DNA from: VFMC01 sp963791635
GTDB lineage: Bacteria; Actinomycetota; Acidimicrobiia; Acidimicrobiales; Ilumatobacteraceae
NCBI GenBank assembly: GCA_963791635.1
Contig: CAWBTC010000018.1
Span: forward strand, 372,001-436,000
Direction: 5' to 3'
DNA length: 64,000 nucleotides
In this document: in pieces, positions 17,919 to 26,922 of the stretch
How the letters are laid out: each line of letters starts with the position of its first letter
Numbering within the stretch: the first letter of the stretch is position 1
The notes under the pieces: generated by a model
The model's input: the letters and a program-made list of their open reading frames with translations, nothing else
Database searches by the model: none
What the model was told of the DNA's origin: nothing
Made by a program: the position numbers and the translations under genes

Positions 17919-18614
17919 TCACTGGAAGCGGACGGTGTAGCCCACACCGCGGACGGTGTGGATCAGCTTGGGCAGATCACCGATGTCGATCTTGCGGCGG
18001 AGGTAGCTGATGTACACGGCAAGGTTCTTCGAGTCGGGCCCGAAGTCGTAGTTCCAGATCCGCTCGTAGATGGTGGTGTGATCGAGCACGATGCCGCTGT
18101 TGCGCACGAGCAACTCGAGCAGGTCGAACTCGGTCTTGGACAGCTCGATCTCCTCGTCGCCGCGCCACACCCGGCGAGAGCTCGGGTCGACACGGAGATC
18201 GGCGACCTGGAGCGACGTGCCGTTGGCGTCGACGCCGTCATCGTCGGGCTTGGCCCGGCGCAGGAGCGCACGGAGCCGTGCCAGCAGCTCGTCGAGGTCG
18301 AACGGCTTGGGCAGGTAGTCGTCGGCGCCGGCGTCGAGACCGGCCACACGGTCCGCGGTCTCCGTGCGTGCGGTGAGCATCAGGATCGGCAGGCGATCCC
18401 GCTCGGCACGCAACACACGACAGACCGTGAGACCGTCGATGTTGGGCATCATCACGTCGAGGATCGCGACGTCAGGACGACGCTCACGAATGGTGGCGAG
18501 AGCGATGGCACCATCGGATGCCAGCTCGACCTCGTAGCCATCGAGCTCGAGCGCTCGTGCCAACGACTCACGAATCGCTCGATCATCGTCGACCACCAGC
18601 ACTCGCCCGCTCAT
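17919..18614 (-). CDS. OmpR-family response regulator (MprA-like)
   Basis: About 231 residues. The receiver domain has the acidic pair in VVDDD, the phospho-acceptor in DVAILDVMMP, the conserved Thr in MLTAR and Lys in LPKPF. The C-terminal winged helix includes TEFDLLELLVRN, ERIWNYDFGPDSKNLAVYISYLRRKI and HTVRGVGYTVRF. It lies upstream of the histidine kinase in one operon, with the secreted protein gene 75 bp further upstream. ATG 18614 (MSGRVLVVDDD) is preferred; ATG 18623 is an alternative. Confidence 0.92.
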   Translation of the reverse strand: MSGRVLVVDDDRAIRESLARALELDGYEVELASDGAIALATIRERRPDVAILDVMMPNIDGLTVCRVLRAERDRLPILMLTARTETADRVAGLDAGADDYLPKPFDLDELLARLRALLRRAKPDDDGVDANGTSLQVADLRVDPSSRRVWRGDEEIELSKTEFDLLELLVRNSGIVLDHTTIYERIWNYDFGPDSKNLAVYISYLRRKIDIGDLPKLIHTVRGVGYTVRFQ

Positions 18615-18689
18615 CGCCTCCATTGTGGTGCGTCCTTGGTTCTCTGTGGGTGTTCGAGCCGACGGATCAGGCGGACGCGTCGTCGACGG

Positions 18690-19382
18690 TCACACCGCCG
18701 GTGGTGGTGCCCTCCGTGCTGTCGTCCAGGTCGCCGCGACCATCGGGTCACGGTCACCACGGGGACCACGGCCACCGTCACCACGACCGCCGCCGACCGG
18801 GCCGCCGTTGTTCACCGCGTCAGTGATGCGAGTGGTCATCTCGACCAGCTTGGCGTCGGCGTCTTCCTGGGTGAGGTCGCCGGCGGCGACGTGCTCGGCC
18901 AGGTGAGCGCCTGCCGCTGACACGAGGGTGTCGATGACGGTCTGGACCTCGACGCCTTCGGCAGCGGCGATCTCGGCGAGGGTCTGGCCGCCCTGGAGGG
19001 CGGTCTGCAGCTCGGCCTCGGTCACGCCGAGCGCCTCGGCGACGGCGGTCAGGCCCTCGCCCCGCATGCCGACGCCACGTCCGCCGCCATGTCGGCCCAT
19101 GGGGCTGGCAGCGTCGAGGGTCGCCACGATCGCAGTGAGCTGCTCGGCGGTGATCGTGCCATCGTCGACCAAGGGCTGGAGCACCTCCGTGAGTCGATCC
19201 GTGCGGTCGGTGCTGTGGGTGGTGCTATCGGTGCTCGCGGCCGTGGAGTCGTCGACGACCACCGCAGCGGTGACACCACTGCCCGAGGCGCCGGCGAAGC
19301 CGGTCGACGTCAGGATCATGCCGGCGCCGCTGCCGGCGACGAGCCCTGCGATGAGACCACTGGTGATGAGCTTGTTGTTCAT
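18690..19382 (-). CDS. Secreted alpha-helical protein, unknown function
   Basis: About 230 residues. The N-terminal MNNKLITSGLIAGLVAGSGAGMILTS is a signal peptide or anchor. The body has repeated short helical units (DRLTEVLQPLVDDGTITAEQLTAIVATL, LAEALGVTEAELQTALQGGQTLAEIA, LTQEDADAKLVEMTTRIT), resembling YckD/DUF2680-like proteins, and a glycine-rich tail. It is just upstream of the two-component genes on the same strand, so it may be a target or modulator of that system; that is inference. Confidence 0.6.
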   Translation of the reverse strand: MNNKLITSGLIAGLVAGSGAGMILTSTGFAGASGSGVTAAVVVDDSTAASTDSTTHSTDRTDRLTEVLQPLVDDGTITAEQLTAIVATLDAASPMGRHGGGRGVGMRGEGLTAVAEALGVTEAELQTALQGGQTLAEIAAAEGVEVQTVIDTLVSAAGAHLAEHVAAGDLTQEDADAKLVEMTTRITDAVNNGGPVGGGRGDGGRGPRGDRDPMVAATWTTARRAPPPAV

Positions 19383-19598
19383 GTGACTTCCTCTGTCTGG
19401 GGCGGACTCGGGGAGTGCGAGCCCGATGGGGGATGTGCACATGCTGCGACAGCAAGGTGAGGAGCCACACCGGCCAAGGTGAGAAGCAGGTGAGAGGGCA
19501 CCCGATCGGGTGGGCGCGGTCGCTCCCGCGGTGTTCGTGGGTAGTCTCGCCGCCGTGTCCGGAACAACCCGGCGCCGGCATCGTTCATCCCCACCACC

Positions 19599-20246
19599 AT
19601 GCAGCAACCGTCACTCGCATCGCGCCGTTCGCTCCTCCTCGGGACGGCCGCCACCCTCGTCGGGTGCGTCGCCGCCCTCGGCTCTCGCCGGGACGCGGGT
19701 GGACCGGTGACCCCGGAGCCCGGTGCTGCCGCCGCGCCGATGCCGGTGCCGATGCCGATCGAGCGTGGTGCCACCGTCACTGCCCCCGCCAAGCGCCTGC
19801 GGCGAGTGGGCGGTCTGATGTTCCCGATGGGGCCCGCACCTCGGTGCGACATCCTCGACAACTTCGGCGACGCCCGTTCGGGCGGCCGGAGCCACGAGGG
19901 CATCGACATCCTCGCGACGCTCGGCCAAGAGGTCTACGCCGTGGCCGATGGCGTACTCGTGAACCAGGCCGATGCGTCGGCCTCGTTGTCGGGCAACGCC
20001 TGGGGGCTCATCGCCGACACCGACGGCACCTACTACCTCTTCGCCCACCTCTCCCGTTTCGCCGACGGCCTGTCACTCCGCGACCGCGTGCGGCGCGGTC
20101 AAGTGATCGGCTACGTGGGCGATACGGGCAACCCTGGGCCCGGCAACTACCACCTCCACTTCGAGGTCCACCCCGGTGGTCAGCGAGCCGCCGCAGTCGA
20201 TCCGCTGCCGTTGCTCGAGGTGCCGTTCTCGTGCTCGATCACCTGA
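19599..20246 (+). CDS. M23 family metallopeptidase, probable lipoprotein
   Basis: A 215-residue protein. The N-terminus RRSLLLGTAATLVGC ends in a lipobox-like LVGC, then a proline-rich linker precedes a LytM domain. The zinc motif HEGIDIL (first His-x3-Asp) and the C-terminal HLHFEVHPGG (H-x-H) are intact, so it is probably an active cell-wall endopeptidase. TAGTCT at about 19542 could be its -10 element, giving a leader of about 50 nt. It diverges from the secreted protein gene across 216 bp that show no other clear feature. Confidence 0.85.
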   Translation: MQQPSLASRRSLLLGTAATLVGCVAALGSRRDAGGPVTPEPGAAAAPMPVPMPIERGATVTAPAKRLRRVGGLMFPMGPAPRCDILDNFGDARSGGRSHEGIDILATLGQEVYAVADGVLVNQADASASLSGNAWGLIADTDGTYYLFAHLSRFADGLSLRDRVRRGQVIGYVGDTGNPGPGNYHLHFEVHPGGQRAAAVDPLPLLEVPFSCSIT

Positions 20247-20297
20247 CTCGCTGATCAAAGCTGCGGCCGCCCGGTCGCACCACTGACACCGACGCCG

Positions 20298-21584
20298 GTG
20301 ACGCGACGCGTCGAGCTCGACCACAATGCCGAGATGCACAATGCCGAGATGCACAATGACGACGCTCACCGTGTCCCTGGCTTCGCCGAGACTGCGACGG
20401 CAGGCAGACGACGACGGATCACGACCGTTCGCCGGAGTGGAGAACAGGTCACCCCGCTCGAACTTTTCTTCGATCTGATCTTCGTGCTGGCCGTCACGCA
20501 GTGCACGGCGATGATGGCGGCCACGCCCACGTGGACCGGAGTGGCCCGAGCGCTGCTCGTGCTTGCGACGCTGTGGTGGGCATGGGTGGGGTACGCATGG
20601 CTCACGAGCGTCGTCGACCCCGAGGAGGGCGCCGTCCGTTTCGCGATCTTCGGCGCGATGGCGGCGTTGCTCGTGGTCACACTCTGCATCCCGCTCGCGT
20701 TCGACAGCTCCGCACTGGCGTTCGCGATCGCGTACGGCGTGGTGCGCGTCGGCCAGATCGTTCTGTTCGTCCTCGGCAGCCGTGACGACCCGAACCTCCA
20801 GAGATCGGTGTTCGCCCTCGCCGGCAGCACGGTGGTGGGCGTGTCACTGATCGCTGTTGCGGCGGCGTTCGACGGTTCCGCCCAGATGATCGTCTGGCTG
20901 GTGGCGGTGGCGCTCGACGTGCTGGGTCCGTATCTCTTCGGCTCCGACGGATGGCAACTCGACCCACGTCACTTCGCCGAACGCCATGGTCTGATCGTCA
21001 TCATCGCCCTCGGCGAATCGATCGTTGCGATCGGCGTCGGCGCGAGCGACCGCCTCGACGGCGGCATCGTGGCCGCCGTGGTGATCGGAGTCGCCGCAGT
21101 GTCGGCGATGTGGTGGACCTACTTCGATGTCACGATCCACGCTGCCGGCGACCGATTGGAGCAGACACCGGTGGGCAAGGAACAGAACGAGCTCGCTCGC
21201 GATGCGTACTCACTCGCCCACTTCCTGATGGTCGCCGGCATCGTGCTGTTCGCGCTCGGATTGAAGAAGACGCTCGGGCATGTCACCGATCCACTCGGGG
21301 CGGTGCCGGCTGCGGCCCTCAGCGGTGGGGCAGCCGTGTACTACCTCGGCCACACTGCGTTCCGGGCTCGGGTGACGAGGTCGGTGAGCCGGGCGCGCCT
21401 CGGGTTGGCCATCGTGCTCCTCGCGCTCTTGCCTGCGATGTCGCGCGTGGACGCGATCGTGGCCCTCGCGATCATCACCGCCCTGCTGTGGGCGGTGATC
21501 ACCTACGAGGCGATCACGATGCGCGAGTTCCGACACGAGATCCGTCACGCCCACGGTCACGGTCACGGGGGCGTCACGCGGTGA
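20298..21584 (+). CDS. Low temperature requirement A (LtrA) family membrane protein
   Basis: A 428-residue polytopic membrane protein. TPLELFFDLIFVLAVTQ is the LtrA family signature, and FAERHGLIVIIALGESIVAIGVGA is the second conserved block. About ten transmembrane helices are visible. The name comes from a Listeria cold-growth mutant; the biochemical role is unknown. The first 40 residues are cytoplasmic and contain a duplicated NAEMH unit from a 15-bp tandem repeat (about 20325-20354). The end is His-rich (HAHGHGHGG) and overlaps the SRPBCC gene by 11 bp. Confidence 0.85.
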   Translation: MTRRVELDHNAEMHNAEMHNDDAHRVPGFAETATAGRRRRITTVRRSGEQVTPLELFFDLIFVLAVTQCTAMMAATPTWTGVARALLVLATLWWAWVGYAWLTSVVDPEEGAVRFAIFGAMAALLVVTLCIPLAFDSSALAFAIAYGVVRVGQIVLFVLGSRDDPNLQRSVFALAGSTVVGVSLIAVAAAFDGSAQMIVWLVAVALDVLGPYLFGSDGWQLDPRHFAERHGLIVIIALGESIVAIGVGASDRLDGGIVAAVVIGVAAVSAMWWTYFDVTIHAAGDRLEQTPVGKEQNELARDAYSLAHFLMVAGIVLFALGLKKTLGHVTDPLGAVPAAALSGGAAVYYLGHTAFRARVTRSVSRARLGLAIVLLALLPAMSRVDAIVALAIITALLWAVITYEAITMREFRHEIRHAHGHGHGGVTR

Positions 21585-22008
21585 CGAGCTCCTCGATGCG
21601 GGCCAACGTCTTTTCCATGTTCCCCTTGGTCTTGGCGCGCAACGGGCGCACCATCACCTTCACCTTCTCCTTGCTGATGTCCCAGGTTTCGCGCACGAGC
21701 GTGCCCCCCTTGACGGGCTCGAGCTCGTAGCGCCAGATGCGGCCACCCACGAAGAGGCCCATGAACGCGTTCGGCGAGTTGGACTGCCAGGCGATGAGGC
21801 GGTTCTCCTCGAACTCCACCACATCGCTCACCATCGAGTAGCCGAAGCCCTGCTTCATGTCCATGCCGAATCGGTCGCCCTTGGCGAGGCGCTTGGAACC
21901 CTCGGGGGTGCCCTTCACCGTGCCTGATCCATCGATGTCCTGATGACGGGCTGGATCGGCGAGCAGGTCGAAGATCGTCTCGGCCGGCGCCGGGATGAAC
22001 CGCTCCAC
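21574..22008 (-). CDS. SRPBCC family protein
   Basis: A 144-residue START/Bet v1-like (polyketide cyclase) fold. ERFIPAPAETIFDLLADPARHQDIDGSGTV is the usual N-terminal strand and helix, and the long C-terminal helix MEKTLARIEELVTA closes the cavity. The ligand is unknown. GTG 22008 is the best start because the frame upstream enters the 9-bp repeat at 22044. It converges on ltrA. Confidence 0.8.
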   Translation of the reverse strand: MERFIPAPAETIFDLLADPARHQDIDGSGTVKGTPEGSKRLAKGDRFGMDMKQGFGYSMVSDVVEFEENRLIAWQSNSPNAFMGLFVGGRIWRYELEPVKGGTLVRETWDISKEKVKVMVRPLRAKTKGNMEKTLARIEELVTA

Positions 22009-22043
22009 GGACTCGGTGTCTCTGGTGCTGAGCTGACGTTTGT

Positions 22044-22097
22044 GGTGTGCCTGGTGTGCCTGGTGTGCCTGGTGTGCCTGGTGTGCCGGGTGTTCGG
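22044..22097. repeat. 9-bp tandem array GGTGTGCCT
   Basis: Four perfect GGTGTGCCT units (22044-22079) are followed by two degenerate ones. The array lies just upstream of the SRPBCC start and about 100 bp upstream of the TauD-family gene, in their divergent promoter region. Confidence 0.9.
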
Positions 22098-22173
22098 GGG
22101 GTCGTGGCCATCATCTCAACGTACCCCGCCAGGGGACATCTCGGGCCAGCTGCTCATTCCGGCCGCAATCCTG

Positions 22174-22188
22174 AACGGTGGTACCGTT
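22174..22188. promoter_or_regulatory. Inverted repeat AACGGTGGTACCGTT before the TauD-like gene
   Basis: Perfect 6-bp arms (AACGGT / ACCGTT) flank GGT, ending 6 bp before the ATG at 22195. A repressor bound there would block initiation or ribosome access. Confidence 0.45.
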
Positions 22189-22194
22189 TTCACC

Positions 22195-23325
22195 ATGAGC
22201 ACGGTGTCCTCGCTCCAGGTCCACGTCGATCGCCTCGAGGTGGTCTGGCACGATGGCGCGAGCAGCACCTATCCATGGATCTGGGCCCGCGATCACGCTC
22301 ACGATGTCGCCTCGCTCCACCCCGTCACCCAACAGCGTCAACTGTGGACCGCCGCTGTCGACACCGGCATCAGGGCCAGCTCGGCCCAACTCGACCCGAG
22401 CTCGGACGACGTGGAGATCACGTGGGCGGACGGATCGACCAGCACGCTGCCCGTGTCGTTCCTCGCCCGGTTCCGCGCGCCGTGCACGGCGACGGCACAC
22501 GTGGAGAGCCAGCGTGTTCGATGGGACGCGTCCATGATCGTGCCCCACCCGTCCATCGCCCACGACGAGGTGTTGGGCAGTGACGATGGCGTGATCGCCT
22601 GGCTGCAACTCGTCGCGCGGTACGGGTTCTGCATCGTCACCGGCACGCCTGCCGACGCTCGGTCCACCGAGGCGCTCGTCCAGCGCGTGGGCTACGTCCG
22701 CGAGACGATCTTCGGTGGGTTCTGGGAGTTCACCGCCGATCTGAACAAGGCGGACACCGCGTACACCAACCTCGAACTGCGCCCTCATACCGATGGCACC
22801 TACTCCCACGACGCACCCGGTCTGCAGATGCTTCACTGTCTGGAGTTCGACGGCGAGGGTGGCGAGACCACGATCGTCGACGGGTTCCGCATCGCAGAGG
22901 AGATGCAGCATTCCCGCCCCGAGCAGTTCGCGCTGCTTGCGGGCGTGCCGATCCCCGGCCAGTACATCGGCGACGGTTCGCATCTCATGGCCGCGCGCCC
23001 GGTGTTCCGACACGACCACACGGGCGAGCTGGTGCAGGTGTCGTTCAACAACGCCGACCGCGCCCCGTTCCTGCTCCCCCACGACGAGATGCTGGCCGTG
23101 TACGAGGCGCTGCAGGCGTTCGACCTGATCGCCAACGACCGCGCGTTCCAATGGCATCACGTCCTGCGCCCGGGCGACGCGTTGCTCTTCGACAACTGGC
23201 GCGTGCTCCACGGGCGCACTGCCTACACCGGGTCCCGCCGTCTGTGCGGCGCGTACCTGAACCACGAGGACTTCGAGAGCCGTCTGCGCCTCGGATCACC
23301 CTCGCTGACACCTTCGACCGCCTGA
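22195..23325 (+). CDS. TauD/TfdA-family dioxygenase, gamma-butyrobetaine hydroxylase-like
   Basis: About 376 residues, a 2-oxoglutarate/Fe(II) oxygenase. The N-terminal DUF971-like domain (TYPWIWARDHAHD) and the catalytic domain match gamma-butyrobetaine/trimethyllysine hydroxylases. Iron ligands are His and Asp in RPHTDGTYSH and the distal His in NWRVLHGRTAY, with the Arg of SRRLCGAYLNHEDF binding 2-oxoglutarate. The ATG at 22195 begins the family N-terminus; the frame upstream to 21943 runs through the 9-bp array. The substrate may be a betaine or phosphonate analogue; carnitine synthesis is not otherwise supported. Confidence 0.85.
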   Translation: MSTVSSLQVHVDRLEVVWHDGASSTYPWIWARDHAHDVASLHPVTQQRQLWTAAVDTGIRASSAQLDPSSDDVEITWADGSTSTLPVSFLARFRAPCTATAHVESQRVRWDASMIVPHPSIAHDEVLGSDDGVIAWLQLVARYGFCIVTGTPADARSTEALVQRVGYVRETIFGGFWEFTADLNKADTAYTNLELRPHTDGTYSHDAPGLQMLHCLEFDGEGGETTIVDGFRIAEEMQHSRPEQFALLAGVPIPGQYIGDGSHLMAARPVFRHDHTGELVQVSFNNADRAPFLLPHDEMLAVYEALQAFDLIANDRAFQWHHVLRPGDALLFDNWRVLHGRTAYTGSRRLCGAYLNHEDFESRLRLGSPSLTPSTA

Positions 23326-23403
23326 GCGTCGCACGACTCCATCTGCGTGCCGGCGCACCCCGGACCAGGCCTCGTCCGGCGGCCGTTCAACGTGGTGTGC
23401 GCG

Positions 23404-24201
23404 ATGAGCCAAGCTGTGGTCATGGCGATCGATCACGGGCCCCGTCGGGCCGAGGCCACCGAGCTGTCACAGCCGGCCGATGCACCGGTACCCATCGGCG
23501 TTGATGCGCCGATCATGCAGGTGATGGCGACGATGCGAGCGATGCGCCGGCTGAAGCCCGACCCGGTGCCACGCGAGGTGCTCGAAGAGATCGTGCGTGC
23601 CGCGACGTGGGCGCCGAGCGGGTCGGACGCGCAGCACTACGGGTTCGTCGTGGTGACCGACCGCCGGAAGATGGCCGAACTGGCCGAGCTCTGGCGCGAT
23701 GTGGTGGACACCTACACCAAGCTCATGGGCACCGTGGTGCCCGCCATGGACGACGAGCGGCACGAACGCATGGCTGCTGCGTTGCGCTACCAGGCCGAGC
23801 ACTTCCAGGACACCCCGGCGCTCGTGGCGGCGTGCTATCGACGGTCGGGCCCTGGTCTGTCGACGCTGCTCGATCTGAAGGGCACTGTCGGGCTCGCCCG
23901 CACGTTGGGTGCCACCAAGCTGCGCCACCTGGTGGCAGGCGCCCGTCACGCCGGCGGGATCGGCGAGGCATCGAGCATCTACCCCGCTGTGCAGAACCTG
24001 TTGCTCGCCGCGCGCGCCAACGGCCTGGGCGCCACGCTCACGGTGTGGCACCTCTTCCGCGAGGCCGACTTCCGATCGGTGCTCGGAGTTCCGAAGGACC
24101 ACGGCATCTACGCCCTCGTGCCGATCGGATACCCGATCGGCCGCTTCGGCCCTGTTCGTCGCCGGCCAATCGCCGACGCGATTCACTGGGAGCAGTGGTG
24201 A
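23404..24201 (+). CDS. Nitroreductase family protein
   Basis: About 265 residues with the FMN-dependent nitroreductase fold. MATMRAMRRLKPDPVPREVLEEIVRAATWAPSGSDAQHYGFVVV is the conserved N-terminal FMN-binding part; ASSIYPAVQNLLLAARANGLGATLT and PIGYPIGRFGPVRRRP are the later ones. It reduces quinones, nitroaromatics or flavins; the substrate is unknown. The start at ATG 23404 omits about 20 low-quality residues from the ORF upstream. It overlaps the next gene (GTGA). Confidence 0.85.
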   Translation: MSQAVVMAIDHGPRRAEATELSQPADAPVPIGVDAPIMQVMATMRAMRRLKPDPVPREVLEEIVRAATWAPSGSDAQHYGFVVVTDRRKMAELAELWRDVVDTYTKLMGTVVPAMDDERHERMAAALRYQAEHFQDTPALVAACYRRSGPGLSTLLDLKGTVGLARTLGATKLRHLVAGARHAGGIGEASSIYPAVQNLLLAARANGLGATLTVWHLFREADFRSVLGVPKDHGIYALVPIGYPIGRFGPVRRRPIADAIHWEQW

Positions 24202-24506
24202 CCGATCGCGACCATCCCTCCGCCATCGGCCCGCTGGTGATCGACAACCCGGCTGCGTCGCGCTTCGAGGTGCTGATCGACGGAGTGGTCGTCGGCTTCG
24301 CCGACTACATCATCCGCGGCGACACGATCGAGCTCCCCCACACCGTGGTCGACCGATCGGTCCGAGGTCGAGGGGTTGCGGCGATCCTCATCGAGCGTTC
24401 GTTGGCCAGCATCCGCACGTCGGGTCGGACGGTGGTGCCGACGTGCTGGTACGTCGCCCAGTTCATCGACGGACGCCCCGACTACGCCGACCTGCTGGCC
24501 AGCTGA
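24198..24506 (+). CDS. GNAT-like N-acetyltransferase, YjdJ type
   Basis: A 102-residue protein. SRFEVLIDGVVVGFADYII, LPHTVVDRSVRGRGVAAILIERSL and PTCWYVAQFI are typical of the short single-domain GNAT proteins (R-x-G-x-G-x-A acetyl-CoA motif present as RGRGVA). GTG 24198 overlaps the nitroreductase stop, so the two are coupled. The target is unknown. Its 3' end overlaps the convergent PLP-lyase gene by 44 bp. Confidence 0.8.
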   Translation: MTDRDHPSAIGPLVIDNPAASRFEVLIDGVVVGFADYIIRGDTIELPHTVVDRSVRGRGVAAILIERSLASIRTSGRTVVPTCWYVAQFIDGRPDYADLLAS

Positions 24507-25611
24507 CGCCAGGAGCGCCAGCCGTGTCGGCGCCTTCGGCCTCATCCCCGAGTGCGTTCGCGAGGTCGGCCCACACGTCCTCGACGTGCTCGATGCCCAC
24601 GCTCATCCGCAGCAGACCGGGCGGCACGTGTGCGTCACCTGCGTACTTCTGTCGCCGTTCGATGGTCGACTCCACACCACCGAGGCTCGTGGCCGGCACC
24701 AGCAACCTGACACGGCGACACACCGCGTCGGCGGCGTCGGCGCCACCGGCGACGACGAACGACACCATCGCACCCCACCCCGGGTACCGCACGTCGCCCA
24801 CCGCAGGGTGAGCGCGCAGCCGCTCGACGAGCACCGCGGCGTTCGCCTGCGCCCGCTCCATCCGCACTGGCAGCGTGCGCACGCCTCTCAATGCGAGGAA
24901 CGCCTCGAGCGCTCCCGGCGTCGCACCATTCACGAGGCGCGCGTGACGCAACCGGTCGTGGATCACCTCGTCCGCTGTGACGGTGAGCCCGATCATCAAA
25001 TCACTGTGGCCGCCGATGAACTTCGTCCCGCTGTGCATCACGACATCGGCGCCGTCGTCGAGCGGCCGAGCGCAGATCGGGGTGGCAAAGGTGCTGTCCA
25101 CGACCACGCGAGCGCCGACTCGGTGCGCGCCTTCGACGATGGCAGCGACGTCGGCGACGTCGAGCGTCGGGTTCGTGGGCGTCTCCACCCACACCACGTC
25201 GGCACCGTCGGCGGCTTCTACCACCGCGGCGGTGTCGGTGATGTCGACGAAGCGCACCTGCAGGCGCGCCTGTTCCACGAGATCGTTCACCAGCGCCCGT
25301 ACGCCCAAGTAGGAGAACGTGGGCAGCACGAGCACGCGAGGGGCGAGCGCGAACAAGCATGCCGACGCGGCGGCCATGCCGGTCGAGAACGCCGTCGCCT
25401 GCCCACCCTCGAGCTCGCCCACGGCTTCTTCGAGCCCGGCCCAGGTCGCCACACCGTGGGTGCGCGCGTAGACGCCCTCTTCGCCGCGGATGTTCGAGGC
25501 GAGCACGATCGGGTGGTTCAGCGGCTCGCCGACGGCAGTCGGCCGGCCGGCCGAGACTGCCACCGTGTCCGGATGCCGTGGGGGGCGGGGGGCGACTGGG
25601 CCGGTGTTCAC
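24463..25611 (-). CDS. Cys/Met metabolism PLP-dependent enzyme (cystathionine gamma-lyase/synthase type)
   Basis: About 382 residues. The PLP lysine is in SGTKFIGGHSD; VVWVETPTNPTLDVADV and VVVDSTFATP are the cofactor-ring motifs, and SLGGVESTIE is the substrate-carboxylate block. Both cystathionine gamma-synthase and lyase, and methionine gamma-lyase, are possible. The GTG at 25611 is used because the upstream amidohydrolase ends at 25619; the pair are probably co-transcribed. The C-terminus runs past the usual end into the GNAT gene. Confidence 0.85.
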   Translation of the reverse strand: MNTGPVAPRPPRHPDTVAVSAGRPTAVGEPLNHPIVLASNIRGEEGVYARTHGVATWAGLEEAVGELEGGQATAFSTGMAAASACLFALAPRVLVLPTFSYLGVRALVNDLVEQARLQVRFVDITDTAAVVEAADGADVVWVETPTNPTLDVADVAAIVEGAHRVGARVVVDSTFATPICARPLDDGADVVMHSGTKFIGGHSDLMIGLTVTADEVIHDRLRHARLVNGATPGALEAFLALRGVRTLPVRMERAQANAAVLVERLRAHPAVGDVRYPGWGAMVSFVVAGGADAADAVCRRVRLLVPATSLGGVESTIERRQKYAGDAHVPPGLLRMSVGIEHVEDVWADLANALGDEAEGADTAGAPGVSWPAGRRSRGVRR

Positions 25612-25618
25612 TCGGCCC

Positions 25619-26833
25619 TCACGCCGCAACGAGGTGACGCGCCGCGGCACCCATCAGGTCGAGGAAGTTCCCGCAGTAGAAGGCCTGGCGCACCGACTCG
25701 GATGCGTCGCCGAGGCTGCGCTCGAAGCGTTCGATCGGGCGGCGACCGCCCTCGACGTGTGGGTAGTCGGAGTTGAACAGCAACACCTCGGAGCCGGCCT
25801 GGGTGATGATCCAGCCCACGTCCTCGGTCGGGTACGGCGTGAATCGCATCTGACGCCGGACGTACTCGCTCGGTCGCAGCTGCAACGCACGCACGCGATC
25901 CTCGTGCTTGTGGAAGGCCTCGAATGCGCTCTCCATCTGACGCATCCAGCTCGGCACCCAGATCGCACCCTGTTCGATCACACCGATCCGCAGCTCCGGG
26001 AACCGGTCGAACACACCGTCGAAGACCATCGTCGCCAACGTCTGCATCGGAGGGAACGGGATCGCCATGTAGTCCACCGAGCGGAAGTTCTCCTCGCCGC
26101 CGTGGAAGTCGGGGGGGATCGGCAGGCCGTTCTGGAAGTACGCGGGATCGATGAGGTCGCCGGTCCCCCCCACGTGGAACACCACCGGGATCCGCGCCTC
26201 CTGTGCCTGGGCCCACACCGCGTCGAGCGAGCGGTGGCTGGGCGAGTGCCCCGGCGGGCAACTGCTCGCCACGAGCAGCGCTGCCGCACCCATCTCGATC
26301 GCCTCTGCAGCGGTGGCTGCAGCTCGCTCGAAGTCCGCGAGGGGGACGTAGCAGGTGGGCAGCAACCGGGGATCGACGCTGCAGAACTCCACCATGCCTC
26401 GGTTGTGCGCCCGTGCGGCGCCGTAGGCCAACTCGAGATCGGCACCGTGTTCCCAGTCACGAAGGCGTCGGTTGTGGAACGTGTTGAACATCAGCTGGCT
26501 GCCGAAGCCGAGCAGATCGAGCGCACGAGAGCGATCGTCGGGCACGAACGAGCCGGTCGCAGCGAAGTTCTTGCGGGCCATGATCTCGGCCGCTTCCGAC
26601 GCTCGGTATGCGTCGGAGGAGTGCACCTGGTGCAGCCTGACGAACGCCGACTCGAGGTCGGCGAGCTGTGACGACGGATCACCGGTCTGCTTCAGCTCGT
26701 TGCCGCCCGACATCGACAACGGTTCGACCCGATCACGCAGGTGAGGCTCGAGGTGATCGCGCAACCACGATGGCGTCTCCATGATGTGGGCGTCGGCGTC
26801 GTGCACCACCCGTCCGAGCTGGTTGTACGGCAT
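25619..26833 (-). CDS. Amidohydrolase 2 family protein
   Basis: About 404 residues. DADAHIMETPSW supplies the first metal-ligand motif, HVGGTGDLIDPAYF the central His, and FNSDYPHVEGG the late Asp, as in ACMSD-like decarboxylases and hydrolases. These enzymes often act on aromatic or cyclic carboxylates, but no pathway genes adjoin. The start at ATG 26833 (MPYNQLGRVVHDADAHI) is preferred to 26860. It lies 7 bp before the PLP-lyase gene. Confidence 0.85.
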   Translation of the reverse strand: MPYNQLGRVVHDADAHIMETPSWLRDHLEPHLRDRVEPLSMSGGNELKQTGDPSSQLADLESAFVRLHQVHSSDAYRASEAAEIMARKNFAATGSFVPDDRSRALDLLGFGSQLMFNTFHNRRLRDWEHGADLELAYGAARAHNRGMVEFCSVDPRLLPTCYVPLADFERAAATAAEAIEMGAAALLVASSCPPGHSPSHRSLDAVWAQAQEARIPVVFHVGGTGDLIDPAYFQNGLPIPPDFHGGEENFRSVDYMAIPFPPMQTLATMVFDGVFDRFPELRIGVIEQGAIWVPSWMRQMESAFEAFHKHEDRVRALQLRPSEYVRRQMRFTPYPTEDVGWIITQAGSEVLLFNSDYPHVEGGRRPIERFERSLGDASESVRQAFYCGNFLDLMGAAARHLVAA

Positions 26834-26922
26834 TCCGTCACCCTTGCACACACGACTCACCCGGCGAAACGGGAGCCGACGCGCGGGAACCGGAGCCGCG
26901 ATCGCGCTACCGTCGCAACGCC

